Counted from the stretch's first letter, positions 1 to 8,549 are shown. The stretch: DNA of 64,000 nucleotides from Pseudarthrobacter sp. NamE2 (GCF_005796205.1 NZ_VAHN01000007.1:62001-126000), one strand, 5' to 3'. Made by a program: numbers and translations. Notes: generated by a model from the sequence alone, not told the origin.

Positions 1-967
1 CCAGGTGCACGTCGGTGCCGCCGTTGACCACGGAGATGCCGGCAGCGGCCACGTCTTCCTGGAGCAGGCGCTGTGCCACCAGCTGGGCGCCCTGCAGGAC
101 GCGTTCCTGACGCTCCTTGAACTCGGGGGCGGCGGCCAGCTTGAAGGCCACGGCCTTGGCGGCGACCACGTGCTCCAGCGGCCCGCCCTGCTGGCCGGGG
201 AACACTGCGCTGTTGATCTTCTTGGCGTACTCCTCCTTGGCGAGGATGACGCCGCCGCGGGGGCCGCCCAGGGTCTTGTGCGTGGTGGTGGTGACCACGT
301 CCGCGTAGGGGACGGGGTTGGGGTGCAGGCCGGCTGCAACCAGGCCGGCGAAGTGTGCCATGTCCACCATCAGGTAGGCGCCGACCAGGTCGGCGATGCG
401 GCGGAACTCGGCGAAGTCCAGCTGGCGGGAGTAGGCGGACCAGCCGGCCACGATCAGCTTGGGCTTGTGCTCGAGGGCCAGGGCTTCCACCTCTGCCATG
501 TCGATGCGGAGGTCCTCCTCGCGGACGTGGTAGGGCACCACGTTGTAGAGCTTGCCGGAGAAGTTGATCTTCATGCCGTGGGTCAGGTGGCCGCCGTGGG
601 CGAGGGAGAGTCCGAGGATGGTGTCGCCCGGGTTCAGCAGGGCGAACATGGCTGCGGCGTTGGCCTGGGCGCCGGAGTGCGGCTGGACGTTGGCGAACTC
701 GGCTCCGAACAGGGCCTTGACGCGGTCGATGGCGAGCTGCTCGACGACGTCCACGTGCTCGCAGCCGCCGTAGTAGCGCTTTCCGGGGTAGCCCTCGGCG
801 TACTTGTTGGTCAGGACCGAGCCCTGCGCCTCCATGACCGATGCCGGAGCGAAGTTCTCCGAGGCGATCATCTCGAGGGTGGTCTGCTGCCGCTCCAGCT
901 CCTTTGCTACGGCGGCAGCGACGTCGGAGTCCACCTGGGCGAGCGAGGCGTTCAGTACGTTCTGCAT
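1..967 (-). CDS. glyA: Serine hydroxymethyltransferase, 3' end outside window
   Basis: PLP enzyme that interconverts serine and glycine while loading tetrahydrofolate with a one-carbon unit, in the cytoplasm. The translation opens [16 protein letters not shown] and carries [29 protein letters not shown] and the PLP-lysine region [14 protein letters not shown], all hallmarks of SHMT. About 322 of the usual ~425 residues are inside the window; the C-terminus lies to the left. The ATG at 967 is preceded by AAAGGAG on the minus strand. It is divergent from a GntR regulator, whose likely operator lies just downstream of the glyA promoter, so the regulator probably controls it. Confidence 0.97.
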   Translation of the reverse strand, partial: MQNVLNASLAQVDSDVAAAVAKELERQQTTLEMIASENFAPASVMEAQGSVLTNKYAEGYPGKRYYGGCEHVDVVEQLAIDRVKALFGAEFANVQPHSGAQANAAAMFALLNPGDTILGLSLAHGGHLTHGMKINFSGKLYNVVPYHVREEDLRIDMAEVEALALEHKPKLIVAGWSAYSRQLDFAEFRRIADLVGAYLMVDMAHFAGLVAAGLHPNPVPYADVVTTTTHKTLGGPRGGVILAKEEYAKKINSAVFPGQQGGPLEHVVAAKAVAFKLAAAPEFKERQERVLQGAQLVAQRLLQEDVAAAGISVVNGGTDVHL

Positions 968-1017
968 GTTTCTCCTTTAGTGCCCTTGGAAGTTACTGAC
1001 CCACAACTGATCTGTAA

Positions 1018-1069
1018 CTGATATATTAGAACTAACGCCATAGTATGTTTCACATCACAGAAGAGTCAA
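1018..1069 (-). promoter_or_regulatory. glyA promoter with GntR-type operator
   Basis: On the minus strand TTGACT (1064-1069) and TACTAT (1040-1045) are separated by 18 bp, a good -35/-10 pair for glyA. Immediately downstream of the expected transcription start lies the near-palindrome CTGATATATTAG (1018-1029), AT-rich in GC-rich surroundings and of the size bound by FadR/FCD-type GntR proteins. The position fits repression by the divergent regulator. The promoter is seen in sequence; the operator assignment is inferred. Confidence 0.5.
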
Positions 1070-1093
1070 TACCGAAACAGGGGAGAGCCTGGA

Positions 1094-1762
1094 ATGAGCC
1101 TGATGCTTGACAACCAGCTGACGGCCGGGGGCGAGATCTCGCTCGCGGAGCAGGCCTACCGGCACCTCCGTGACAAGCTGATCATGCTGGACATCCGGCC
1201 CGGCGAAGCCATCAATGACGGCAGGCTGGCCGCGGAAATGGGAATCGGGCGGACCCCCGTCCGGGAAGCGCTCAAGCGCCTGGAAAGCGACCACCTCGTG
1301 ATCTCCTATCCGCGCCGCGGAACGTTCGCCACCATCGTGGACATCACCGAACTGGCCGACGTCTCGGAACTCCGTGAGACCCTTGAACCGCTCGCCGCGC
1401 GGCGTGCCGCCAAGGCCGCGTCCCCTGCCGTCCGCGAGGAGTTGCGGGACACTGCGGCGGCGATCGCCACGATGGATGCGACGGACGACCCCTACGCGCT
1501 CATGCGGTACGACATGAAGGTGCACCGACTGATCTACCGCGCGGCTGGCAACGCGCACCTTGAAGACGTCCTGATCCGCTACGACAACCTCGCCACCCGC
1601 ATCTGGTGCATGGTGCTCGAAAAGGTGCCGTCAGTGGCCGGACATATCTCCGAGCACATCGAACTGCTGCAGGCCATCGCGGACGGGGATTCCGAACGCG
1701 CCGGCAAACTCGCCTTCGACCACGTCTCCAGCTTCGAAGAGGCCATCCGCAGCGTGCTCTGA
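1094..1762 (+). CDS. GntR family transcriptional regulator (FCD domain)
   Basis: A 222-residue DNA-binding regulator. An N-terminal winged helix (about 15-80, with LAAEMGIGRTPVREALKRLE) is followed by an all-helical FCD effector domain (about 90-215, with DMKVHRLIYRAAGN supplying a metal-binding D/H pattern). Such proteins are usually repressors released by small carboxylic acids. The start follows GGGGAG. It is divergent from glyA with a palindrome in the shared 126-bp gap, so glyA and one-carbon or methylated-amine metabolism are plausible targets. The effector cannot be read from sequence. Confidence 0.9.
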   Translation: MSLMLDNQLTAGGEISLAEQAYRHLRDKLIMLDIRPGEAINDGRLAAEMGIGRTPVREALKRLESDHLVISYPRRGTFATIVDITELADVSELRETLEPLAARRAAKAASPAVREELRDTAAAIATMDATDDPYALMRYDMKVHRLIYRAAGNAHLEDVLIRYDNLATRIWCMVLEKVPSVAGHISEHIELLQAIADGDSERAGKLAFDHVSSFEEAIRSVL

Positions 1763-1798
1763 CGCTCCCGGCAGCTGCTTCGGGCCTGTGTTACCGGC

Positions 1799-1966
1799 TT
1801 ACTGCTCCAGCCGCCTGCGCAGCAGGCAGAATTCGTCGCCCTCCGGATCGGCCAGGACGTGCCATGGCTCGTCGCCGGCCTGCCCGACGTCGGCCGGGCG
1901 GGCTCCGAGCGCCAGCAGGTCGGGGTCGGCACAGTTCAGGACCAGTTCGCTGATACGGGACACCAT
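1799..1966 (-). pseudogene. Internally deleted VOC (glyoxalase-like) protein remnant
   Basis: A 55-residue frame joins the start of an actinobacterial VOC/glyoxalase-like protein (MVSRISELVLNCADPDLLA) directly to its end (LGARPADVGQAGDEPWHVLADPEGDEFCLLRRR). Members of this family are normally about 120 residues; the central 65 or so, including most of the metal and substrate site, are absent without loss of frame. The similar strings around the join (DLLA and LLALGA) suggest deletion between short repeats. A TACACT hexamer sits 6 bp before the ATG. It could still be translated but is unlikely to fold as a VOC domain. Confidence 0.7.
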
Positions 1967-2065
1967 GGCGCCAGTGTACGGGGACGGCCCAGCTTTTTGT
2001 GACGTGGGATACTTCCGTACGGGTGCCGCTGGATCCGCCGGCGGACCAGGAAAGGGGCCACGGGC

Positions 2066-3979
2066 ATGCAGGAATCGGTCAGCGTGTACGAAGGGACAAG
2101 CCGGTATGTCCAGGCGGCACTCTCCCGCGCACGGCAGGCGGGCCTCACCCCGGACCCTGCCTTCGACCAGCGCCTGGACCGGCACCTGCCCCTCCTGGCC
2201 GGCCTTTTCGGGTCCTTGTACGGCTCCCGGTCCGACTGGCAGGAGCAGCTGGCGGCACTGGTGGTCCAGAGCGCCCGGTCCTGGCACGACCGGCCGGCCG
2301 ACCTGAAGGCGCTGGACGCGGAGCGGGAAGGCAGCAGCAGCTGGTTCCAGGCCAACACCATGCTGGGCGGCGTCTGCTACGTGGACCGCTACGCGGAAAA
2401 CCTGGACGGGGTCCGGGCCAGGATTCCCTACTTCAAGGAGCTCGGGCTCACCTACCTGCACCTCATGCCGCTGTTCCTTGCGCCCGAGCCGCATTCTGAC
2501 GGCGGCTACGCGGTGTCCAGCTACCGGGAGGTCAACCCCAGGCTGGGCACCATGGAACAGCTGCGCTCATTGGCCGCCGAACTGAGAAGCAACGGGATCA
2601 GCCTGGTGGTGGATTTCATCTTCAACCACACCTCGGACGAACATGAGTGGGCGCGGAAGGCGGCTGCCGGTGATCCGGATTTCAGTGACTACTACTGGAT
2701 TTTCCCGGACCGGACCATGCCGGACGCCTTTGAGCGGAACGTGCGGGAGATCTTCCCGGAGAACCACCCGGGCTCCTTCATCCGGATGGCCGACGGACGC
2801 TGGGTCTGGGCCACGTTCCACACCTACCAGTGGGACCTGAACTATTCGAACCCGGAGGTGTTCCGTGCCATGGCCGGCGAGATGCTGTTCCTGGCCAACC
2901 AGGGTGTGGAGATACTGCGGATGGATGCAGTGGCGTTCATTTGGAAGCAACTGGGCACGTCCTGCGAAAACCTTCCCGAGGCCCACATCCTGCTGCGGGC
3001 GTTCAACGCCGTCTGCCGGCTGGCGGCGCCGTCGCTGCTGTTCAAGTCCGAGGCGATCGTCCACCCCGACGAGGTGGCGCTCTATATCGACCCCGCCGAA
3101 TGCCAGCTTTCCTACAATCCGCTGCAGATGGCGCTCATCTGGGATTCCCTGGCCACCCGGGACGTCTCACTGCTGGCGCAGGCGCTGAAGCGGCGGCACA
3201 GCATTCCCGCGGGAACGTCGTGGGTGAACTACGTCCGCAGCCATGATGACATCGGCTGGACCTTCGCGGACGAGGACGCCGCGGAACTGGGCATCAACGG
3301 CTTCGACCACCGCCGCTTCCTCAACTCCTTCTACGTCAACCGGTTCCCCGGCAGCTTCGCCCGCGGCGTCCCCTTCCAGGACAACCCCAGGACCGGTGAC
3401 TGCCGGATTTCAGGCACGACGGCGTCCCTGTGCGGCATGGAGGTCAACCCGGCCGAGGGGGTGGAACGGATCCTCCTGGCCCACTCGGTTGCCTTCAGCA
3501 CCGGGGGCATCCCGCTCCTGTACCTGGGCGACGAAGTGGGCCAGGTCAACGACTACAGCTATGCGCAGGAGCCGGGCCACGAGGAGGACAGCCGTTGGGT
3601 GCACCGGCCCCGCTTCCCCAAGGAGCAGTACGCCCGGCGCACCGAGCCGGCCACGCCTGAAGGGGCAGTGTTTGCCGGGCTGCAGCGGATGATCAAGGTC
3701 CGGTCCGGCACCCCCGAACTGGCAGGGACGCGGCTCATCGATTTTGATACGGGGAACCGCTCGGTCCTGGCGTACCAGCGGCCGGGCAGCAGCGGGGAAG
3801 GCTCTCTTATCCTGGCCCTCGCAAACTTCAGCGACTTCGCCCAGGCCCTGCCCGCCGCAACGTTCGGCGGATACTCCCCCGCCGCCGTCGACCTTCTCTC
3901 CGAGGCAGCGCTGCAGCTGGACGAAGGCGTCACGCTCCTCCCCCGCCAGTACCTCTGGCTGCGCGTCACTCCCCTCTGA
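2066..3979 (+). CDS. ams: Amylosucrase (GH13)
   Basis: Glucansucrase that transfers glucose from sucrose to build alpha-1,4-glucan and releases fructose; it can also isomerise sucrose. The 637-residue length and the GH13 catalytic set match the family: nucleophile D287 (ILRMDAVAF), acid/base E329 (FKSEAIVHPD) and transition-state D394 (VRSHDDIGW), one residue off the D286/E328/D393 numbering of the Neisseria polysaccharea enzyme. The order is an N-terminal helical domain, (beta/alpha)8 barrel with an inserted B' region, and a C-terminal beta domain. No signal peptide is seen, so it should be cytoplasmic. No sucrose transporter or glycogen gene is adjacent. Confidence 0.93.
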   Translation: MQESVSVYEGTSRYVQAALSRARQAGLTPDPAFDQRLDRHLPLLAGLFGSLYGSRSDWQEQLAALVVQSARSWHDRPADLKALDAEREGSSSWFQANTMLGGVCYVDRYAENLDGVRARIPYFKELGLTYLHLMPLFLAPEPHSDGGYAVSSYREVNPRLGTMEQLRSLAAELRSNGISLVVDFIFNHTSDEHEWARKAAAGDPDFSDYYWIFPDRTMPDAFERNVREIFPENHPGSFIRMADGRWVWATFHTYQWDLNYSNPEVFRAMAGEMLFLANQGVEILRMDAVAFIWKQLGTSCENLPEAHILLRAFNAVCRLAAPSLLFKSEAIVHPDEVALYIDPAECQLSYNPLQMALIWDSLATRDVSLLAQALKRRHSIPAGTSWVNYVRSHDDIGWTFADEDAAELGINGFDHRRFLNSFYVNRFPGSFARGVPFQDNPRTGDCRISGTTASLCGMEVNPAEGVERILLAHSVAFSTGGIPLLYLGDEVGQVNDYSYAQEPGHEEDSRWVHRPRFPKEQYARRTEPATPEGAVFAGLQRMIKVRSGTPELAGTRLIDFDTGNRSVLAYQRPGSSGEGSLILALANFSDFAQALPAATFGGYSPAAVDLLSEAALQLDEGVTLLPRQYLWLRVTPL

Positions 3980-3983
3980 CCTC

Positions 3984-4065
3984 CCCCCACCCAACTAACT
4001 CGCACTTAACGTCGTGAAACCGTGTTTTCGCGACGTTAACTGCGACCCAGTTGGGCGGGTGGGGG
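3984..4065. repeat. Long imperfect palindrome between amylosucrase gene and pheA
   Basis: Two ~30-bp arms (CCCACCCAACT...TCGCA.TTAACGTCG and its reverse complement at 4031-4065) flank a short loop that is itself GAAAC/GTTTTCG paired. The arms differ by a 3-bp indel and a few substitutions. It begins a few bases after the amylosucrase stop and ends ~25 bp before the pheA start. It could fold as an 80-nt hairpin and may act as a terminator or a REP-like element. There is no poly-T tail. Confidence 0.7.
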
Positions 4066-4088
4066 CGGAGCGTGAAACCATACGGACC

Positions 4089-4943
4089 ATGCCCCAAAAG
4101 ATTGCGTACCAGGGTGAGCCCGGCGCCAACTCCAATATTGCCTGCCAGCAAATGTTCCCGGACATGGATAGCGTTCCGTGCGCCAGCTTTGAGGACGCGT
4201 TCGAGCTGGTGTCCAGCGGCGAGGCGGAGCTGGCCATGATCCCGATCGAGAACTCGATCGCCGGCCGGGTGGCGGATATCCATATCCTGCTGCCGCAGTC
4301 CAACCTGCAGATCGTGGGCGAATACTTCCTGCCCATCCACTTCGACCTGCTGGGCATCCCCGGCAGCACCATCGAGGCCGCCACCGAGGTCCACAGCCAC
4401 ATCCACGCCCTGGGCCAGTGCCGCAAGCTGATCCGCGACCATAACCTCAAGCCGGTGATCGCCGGTGATACCGCCGGGTCCGCCCGGGAAGTGGCCGAGT
4501 GGAACGATCCCCGCAAGCTGTCCCTCGCTCCCCCGCTGGCCGCCGAGATCTACGGCCTGGAGGTGCTGGCTTCCAGGGTTGAGGACGATCCCTCCAACAC
4601 CACCCGCTTTGTGGTCCTGGCCCGCGAAGCGGAGCTGCCGGCCCGGGAGGAGCTTCCCGGACCGACCGTCACCAGCTTTGTGTTCCGCGTCCGCAACGTA
4701 CCGTCCGCCCTGTACAAGGCCCTGGGCGGGTTCGCCACGAACGGCGTGAACATGACCCGGCTGGAGAGCTACATGGTGGGCAACGAGTTCGCGGCCACCA
4801 TGTTCATGGCCGACGTCGAGGGCCACCCCGAGGACCTGCCGCTGAAGCTGGCCCTGGAGGAACTGGACTTTTTCACCACCGAGGTGCGGATCCTCGGCGT
4901 GTACGCCGCGGCGGACTACCGGGCAGCGGCTGCCACGGCCTGA
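4089..4943 (+). CDS. pheA: Prephenate dehydratase
   Basis: Converts prephenate to phenylpyruvate in phenylalanine synthesis. The 284-residue protein has the periplasmic-binding-like PDT domain (IAYQGEPGANSNIA at the start, PIENSIAGRV, and the catalytic NTTRFVVL near 190) and a C-terminal ACT domain (about 200-275, with GVNMTRLES) expected to sense phenylalanine. The ATG at 4089 gives the usual MPQKIAYQGEPG start; further upstream the frame is non-conserved and runs into the palindrome. There is no clear Shine-Dalgarno. Its last 28 bp overlap the end of the convergent hydroxylase gene. Confidence 0.95.
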   Translation: MPQKIAYQGEPGANSNIACQQMFPDMDSVPCASFEDAFELVSSGEAELAMIPIENSIAGRVADIHILLPQSNLQIVGEYFLPIHFDLLGIPGSTIEAATEVHSHIHALGQCRKLIRDHNLKPVIAGDTAGSAREVAEWNDPRKLSLAPPLAAEIYGLEVLASRVEDDPSNTTRFVVLAREAELPAREELPGPTVTSFVFRVRNVPSALYKALGGFATNGVNMTRLESYMVGNEFAATMFMADVEGHPEDLPLKLALEELDFFTTEVRILGVYAAADYRAAAATA

Positions 4944-6838
4944 GGCGGTGAGGGTGGCGCGGCCTTCAGGAGCGGGGCGAAGAACGCGCCCAGCTCCGTG
5001 GTAGCCGTGAGCGGCAGGACATTCGCGACGTACTGGTCGGGGCGGACCACCACAACGACGCCGTTGCGGTCCAGCCCGCGCAGGTCGAAGATGTCCGCGT
5101 TCGGATCCGTGCCGTAGACCTTCTCGTAGTCCGTCAGCTTGAACGGGCCCACCTGCGGCTTGAACACGGGCGGCACCTTGCCAATGTCCAGTCCCGTGTG
5201 CGGCTGCTGGTAGACCACCTTCAGATCGAACCAGGCGTCCGGATCAGCGTCCGGCGGCGTTGCGGCCAGCGGCGATTCCGGCGAGGCCGCGAACCACTCA
5301 GCGAGCTTGTCCGTGGCTGAGTTCGTGCCCGGCAGCGCGGCGTCTGCGAAGACGTAGATCCGCCAGCGGCCGTCCGCCGTGGCGTGGTGGCCGAGGTGGA
5401 TGGGGTTGGTGTCGGCCACCCGCACCACCGGCGCCGACTTGAAGCGCTTGCCGATGGGGAATCCGGCCGCCAGGTCCTGATGGTCGTCGCTGCCAATAAT
5501 CAGGGACGGTGCGTACTGGGTCATGAACCCGGCCGGAAACTCGGCGGTGCGGACGTAGAACTCCTCCAGCTCCGACGGGTCCTCGAACTCCTCGGGCTTC
5601 TTGGCCATCATCGCTGACCACTGCTTGTCGAAATCGATCAGGTTCCGGGCCACCACCTGGCGTTCCGCCGAGTACGTGGACAGCAGGCTCTCGGGGCTGC
5701 GGCCCTCGAGGACATGGCCCAGCTTCCAGGCGATGTTGAAGCCGTCCTGCATGGACACGTTCATGCCCTGGCCGGCCTTGGCGCTGTGGGTATGGCAGGC
5801 ATCGCCGGCGATGAAAACGCGGGGTGTGCGGGTGCCGCGGTCCTCCGGCAGGACGTCGTCGAACCTGTCCGTCAGCCGGTGGCCCACCTCGTAGACGCTG
5901 TGCCACGCCACGTTCCGGACATCCAGCGTGTAGGGGTGCAGGATGGCATTCGCCTTGGCAATGATCTCGTCGATGGAGGTGTTGCGCACGGCATGGTGGG
6001 TGGCAGGATCCACCTCGCCCAGGTCCACGTACATCCGGAACAGGTGCCCGCCTTCACGCGGGATCAGCAGGATGCTGCCCTTTTCTCCCTGGATGGCGCA
6101 TTTGGTCCGGATATCCGGGAAGTCGGTGACGGCAAGCGCGTCCATCACACCCCAGGCGTGGTTTGCCTGGTCACCGGCCATGGTGCAGCCGATCGCCTGC
6201 CGGACCTTGCTCCGCGCACCATCCGCCCCCACCACAAACTTGGCGCGGACGGTCCTCTGCTGCCCTTCGTTCGGCCCCGCCGTGTGCAGGAGGGTCACGG
6301 TGACCGGGTACTCGCCGCCGTCCGCGACTTCGAGGCCCTGGAAATCGTAGCCATAATCCGGCTTGAGCCGCGAGGGCGAGTTCGCAGCAAACTCGGCGAA
6401 GTAGTCCAGCACGCGGGCCTGGTTCACGATGAGGTGCGGGAACTCGCTGATGCCTGTCTCGTCGTCAACAGCACGGGCGGTACGGATGATATTGGCGTGG
6501 TTCGCCGGGTCCGGCTTCCAGAAGGCCATCTCCGTGATCCGGTACGCCTCGGCGATGATCCGCTCCGCGAAGCCGAAGGCCTGGAAGGTTTCGACGCTGC
6601 GCGCCTGGATGCCGTCGGCCTGGCCGATAGAAAGCCTTCCCGGCCGGCGCTCGATAATGCGGGTGGTGACGCCGGGGAACATCGACAGTTGCGCGGCGGC
6701 CAGCATCCCCGCCGGGCCGGTGCCCACGATGAGCACGTCGACTTCCTCGGGAAGTTCTTCAGGGCGGTTGAGGCCGACGCCGGCGGCCGGCTTGACCCTT
6801 GGGTCACCGGATACGTAGCCGTGGTGGTGGAACTGCAC
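4916..6838 (-). CDS. FAD-dependent aromatic hydroxylase, MobA-like
   Basis: A 640-residue class A flavoprotein monooxygenase using NAD(P)H and O2. It has the dinucleotide fold VDVLIVGTGPAGMLAA (about 33-48), the DG motif around VVGADGARSKVRQAIG, the second FAD motif PRVFIAGDACHTHSAKAGQGMN and a C-terminal thioredoxin-like domain (YEKVYGTD, VVVVRPDQYVA). Length and motifs resemble 3-hydroxybenzoate 4-monooxygenase (MobA) of Comamonas. It starts at GTG 6838 after GAGGAA. Being divergent from a homoprotocatechuate cleavage cluster, it probably supplies that catechol from a hydroxyphenylacetate; the substrate is inferred. Confidence 0.85.
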   Translation of the reverse strand: MQFHHHGYVSGDPRVKPAAGVGLNRPEELPEEVDVLIVGTGPAGMLAAAQLSMFPGVTTRIIERRPGRLSIGQADGIQARSVETFQAFGFAERIIAEAYRITEMAFWKPDPANHANIIRTARAVDDETGISEFPHLIVNQARVLDYFAEFAANSPSRLKPDYGYDFQGLEVADGGEYPVTVTLLHTAGPNEGQQRTVRAKFVVGADGARSKVRQAIGCTMAGDQANHAWGVMDALAVTDFPDIRTKCAIQGEKGSILLIPREGGHLFRMYVDLGEVDPATHHAVRNTSIDEIIAKANAILHPYTLDVRNVAWHSVYEVGHRLTDRFDDVLPEDRGTRTPRVFIAGDACHTHSAKAGQGMNVSMQDGFNIAWKLGHVLEGRSPESLLSTYSAERQVVARNLIDFDKQWSAMMAKKPEEFEDPSELEEFYVRTAEFPAGFMTQYAPSLIIGSDDHQDLAAGFPIGKRFKSAPVVRVADTNPIHLGHHATADGRWRIYVFADAALPGTNSATDKLAEWFAASPESPLAATPPDADPDAWFDLKVVYQQPHTGLDIGKVPPVFKPQVGPFKLTDYEKVYGTDPNADIFDLRGLDRNGVVVVVRPDQYVANVLPLTATTELGAFFAPLLKAAPPSPPQAVAAAAR

Positions 6839-6877
6839 GGAATTTCCTCACTTCATTGTGGGTGGCTACCGGCTAGC

Positions 6878-6896
6878 GTGTTCTATAAAAGAACAC
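6878..6896. promoter_or_regulatory. Inverted repeat upstream of the hydroxylase gene
   Basis: GTGTTCT-ATAAA-AGAACAC, two perfect 7-bp arms with a 5-bp spacer, 40 bp upstream of the hydroxylase GTG. A second palindrome, TTCGA-TAT-TCGAA, follows at 6901-6913. Size and position suit a dimeric regulator of the IclR or MarR type controlling the hydroxylase. The binding protein is unknown. Confidence 0.5.
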
Positions 6897-7046
6897 CGGA
6901 TTCGATATTCGAAAGCGCTTGATGTGGCATCCACTGTACGCCCGATGTGACGGACCCGACAAGGGGCCCACATTTCCTGCGCAGCACTGCCGCTGGCCCG
7001 TTCGGAGAAGTCGGGCTTGACGAACCCGCGGGACAAGCGAATAGTG

Positions 7047-7058
7047 ATCGTATACGAT
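7047..7058. promoter_or_regulatory. GntR-type operator before the catabolic operon
   Basis: The perfect palindrome ATCGTATACGAT contains the GTATAC core commonly seen for FadR/VanR-type GntR repressors. It lies 36 bp before the proposed start of the FAH-RraA gene, and the operon encodes a GntR protein two genes in, so autoregulation is likely. Its location also argues that the open frame running through it is not translated from further upstream. Confidence 0.6.
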
Positions 7059-7082
7059 TTTGTACTTCCTTGGGAGAAGACT

Positions 7083-8549
7083 TTGGAGCAGGTCAACGAG
7101 GACATGCTGGCAGCGGCACGCAAGGTGGTAGCGGTGCATATCAACTACCCCAGTCGGGCTGCGCAGCGCGGACGCACCCCTGCCCAGCCGTCCTATTTCC
7201 TCAAGCCGTCCAGCTCCCTTGCGGTGAGCGGCAGCTCGGTGGAACGCCCTGCCGGGTGTGAGCTGCTGGGTTACGAGGGCGAGATTGCCCTGGTGATCGG
7301 CAAGGGCGCCCGTCGGGTGGGGATCGAGGACGCGTGGAGCCACGTCGCCGCCGTCACTGCCAGCAACGACCTTGGCGTCTACGACCTGCGGTACGCGGAC
7401 AAGGGCTCAAACGTCCGGTCCAAGGGCGGGGACGGGTTCACTCCGGTGGGTCCGGCCCTGATCCCGGCGGACGCCGTCGACCCCGCCAGACTGCGCATCC
7501 GCACCTGGCACAACGGCGACCTGGTCCAGGACGACACCACCGAAGACCTGCTCTTCCCGTTCGCCCGGCTGGTGGCGGACCTCTCCCAGCTGCTCACCCT
7601 TGAGGAGGGGGACATCATCCTCACCGGCACCCCGGCCGGCGCCTCGGTTGCCAAGCCGGGCGACGTCCTCGAAGTTGAGGTGGGTACGGTGGATGGCGGC
7701 CTGGCCACCGGGCGGCTGGTGACCACTGTTGAGGAAGGCACGACGCCGTTCGCGGACTTTGGCGCCCGGCCCAAGGTTGATGACCTGCAGCGGGAGGAAG
7801 CCTATGGCTCCCGTGAGGCAGCGGGGCTTCCCGCTCCGGCCAGTGCGCTCTCTCCTGAGCTGAAGGCCAAGCTGGAATCCGTGGCGACCGCCACCCTGTC
7901 CTCGCAGCTGCGCAAGCGCGGCCTGAACAACGTCAGCATCGATGGGCTGCAGGGCACCCGCCCGGACCGGAAGGTAGTGGGCCTGGCCCGGACCCTGCGC
8001 TATGTCCCCAACCGCGAGGACCTCTTCAAGACCCACGGCGGCGGGTTCAACGCCCAAAAAAAGGCCATCGACTCCGTCAATGAGGGCGAAATCCTGGTCA
8101 TGGAAGCCCGCGGCGAAAAGGGCACCGGCACGGTTGGGGACATTCTCGCCTTGCGCGCCCAGGTCCGCGGCGCCGCTGCCATCATCACCGACGGCGGGGT
8201 CCGCGATTACACCGCCGTGGCCGGCCTGGAGATGCCTACCTGGTTCGCGAACCCGCACCCGGCAGTGCTGGGCCGCCGCCACGTGCCGTGGGATACGGAC
8301 ATCACCATCGCCTGCGGCGGAGCCACCGTCCAGCCCGGCGACATCATCGTCGCCGACGCCGACGGGATCCTGGTGATCCCGCCGGCCATCGCCGATGAAC
8401 TGGCCGATGACTGCATCCGGCAGGAAAAGGAAGAGGTCTTCATCTTCGAGATGGTCAAGCAGGGCAACAGCGTGGACGGTCTCTACCCCATGAACGCCGA
8501 ATGGCAGGCCAAATACAAGGAATGGGAAGCGGGCAAAACCTATGGCTAA
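7083..8549 (+). CDS. FAH-family hydrolase/decarboxylase fused to RraA-like domain
   Basis: A ~488-residue two-domain protein. The N-terminal part is a fumarylacetoacetate-hydrolase fold (YEGEIALVIGKGARRV, SNDLGVYDLRYADKGSN, DIILTGTPAG), the family of HpaG, which decarboxylates and isomerises ring-fission products. The C-terminal ~220 residues are RraA/4-carboxy-4-hydroxy-2-oxoadipate-aldolase-like (GDILALRAQVRGAAAIITDGGVRDY, PGDIIVADADGILVIP). The TTG at 7083 follows GGGAG at good spacing; ATG 7104 is an alternative. It lies first in the homoprotocatechuate operon and overlaps the next gene by 8 bp. The reaction of the RraA part is not known from sequence. Confidence 0.85.
   Translation: MEQVNEDMLAAARKVVAVHINYPSRAAQRGRTPAQPSYFLKPSSSLAVSGSSVERPAGCELLGYEGEIALVIGKGARRVGIEDAWSHVAAVTASNDLGVYDLRYADKGSNVRSKGGDGFTPVGPALIPADAVDPARLRIRTWHNGDLVQDDTTEDLLFPFARLVADLSQLLTLEEGDIILTGTPAGASVAKPGDVLEVEVGTVDGGLATGRLVTTVEEGTTPFADFGARPKVDDLQREEAYGSREAAGLPAPASALSPELKAKLESVATATLSSQLRKRGLNNVSIDGLQGTRPDRKVVGLARTLRYVPNREDLFKTHGGGFNAQKKAIDSVNEGEILVMEARGEKGTGTVGDILALRAQVRGAAAIITDGGVRDYTAVAGLEMPTWFANPHPAVLGRRHVPWDTDITIACGGATVQPGDIIVADADGILVIPPAIADELADDCIRQEKEEVFIFEMVKQGNSVDGLYPMNAEWQAKYKEWEAGKTYG

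Noticed and set aside
5714..6922. 402-codon frame opposite the hydroxylase
   Set aside because: The opposite strand encodes a full flavoprotein with intact FAD motifs; this frame is compositional.
7017..7082. Longer N-terminus for the FAH-RraA protein
   Set aside because: It would place the GTATAC operator inside the coding region, has no ribosome site, and has no family-like sequence.
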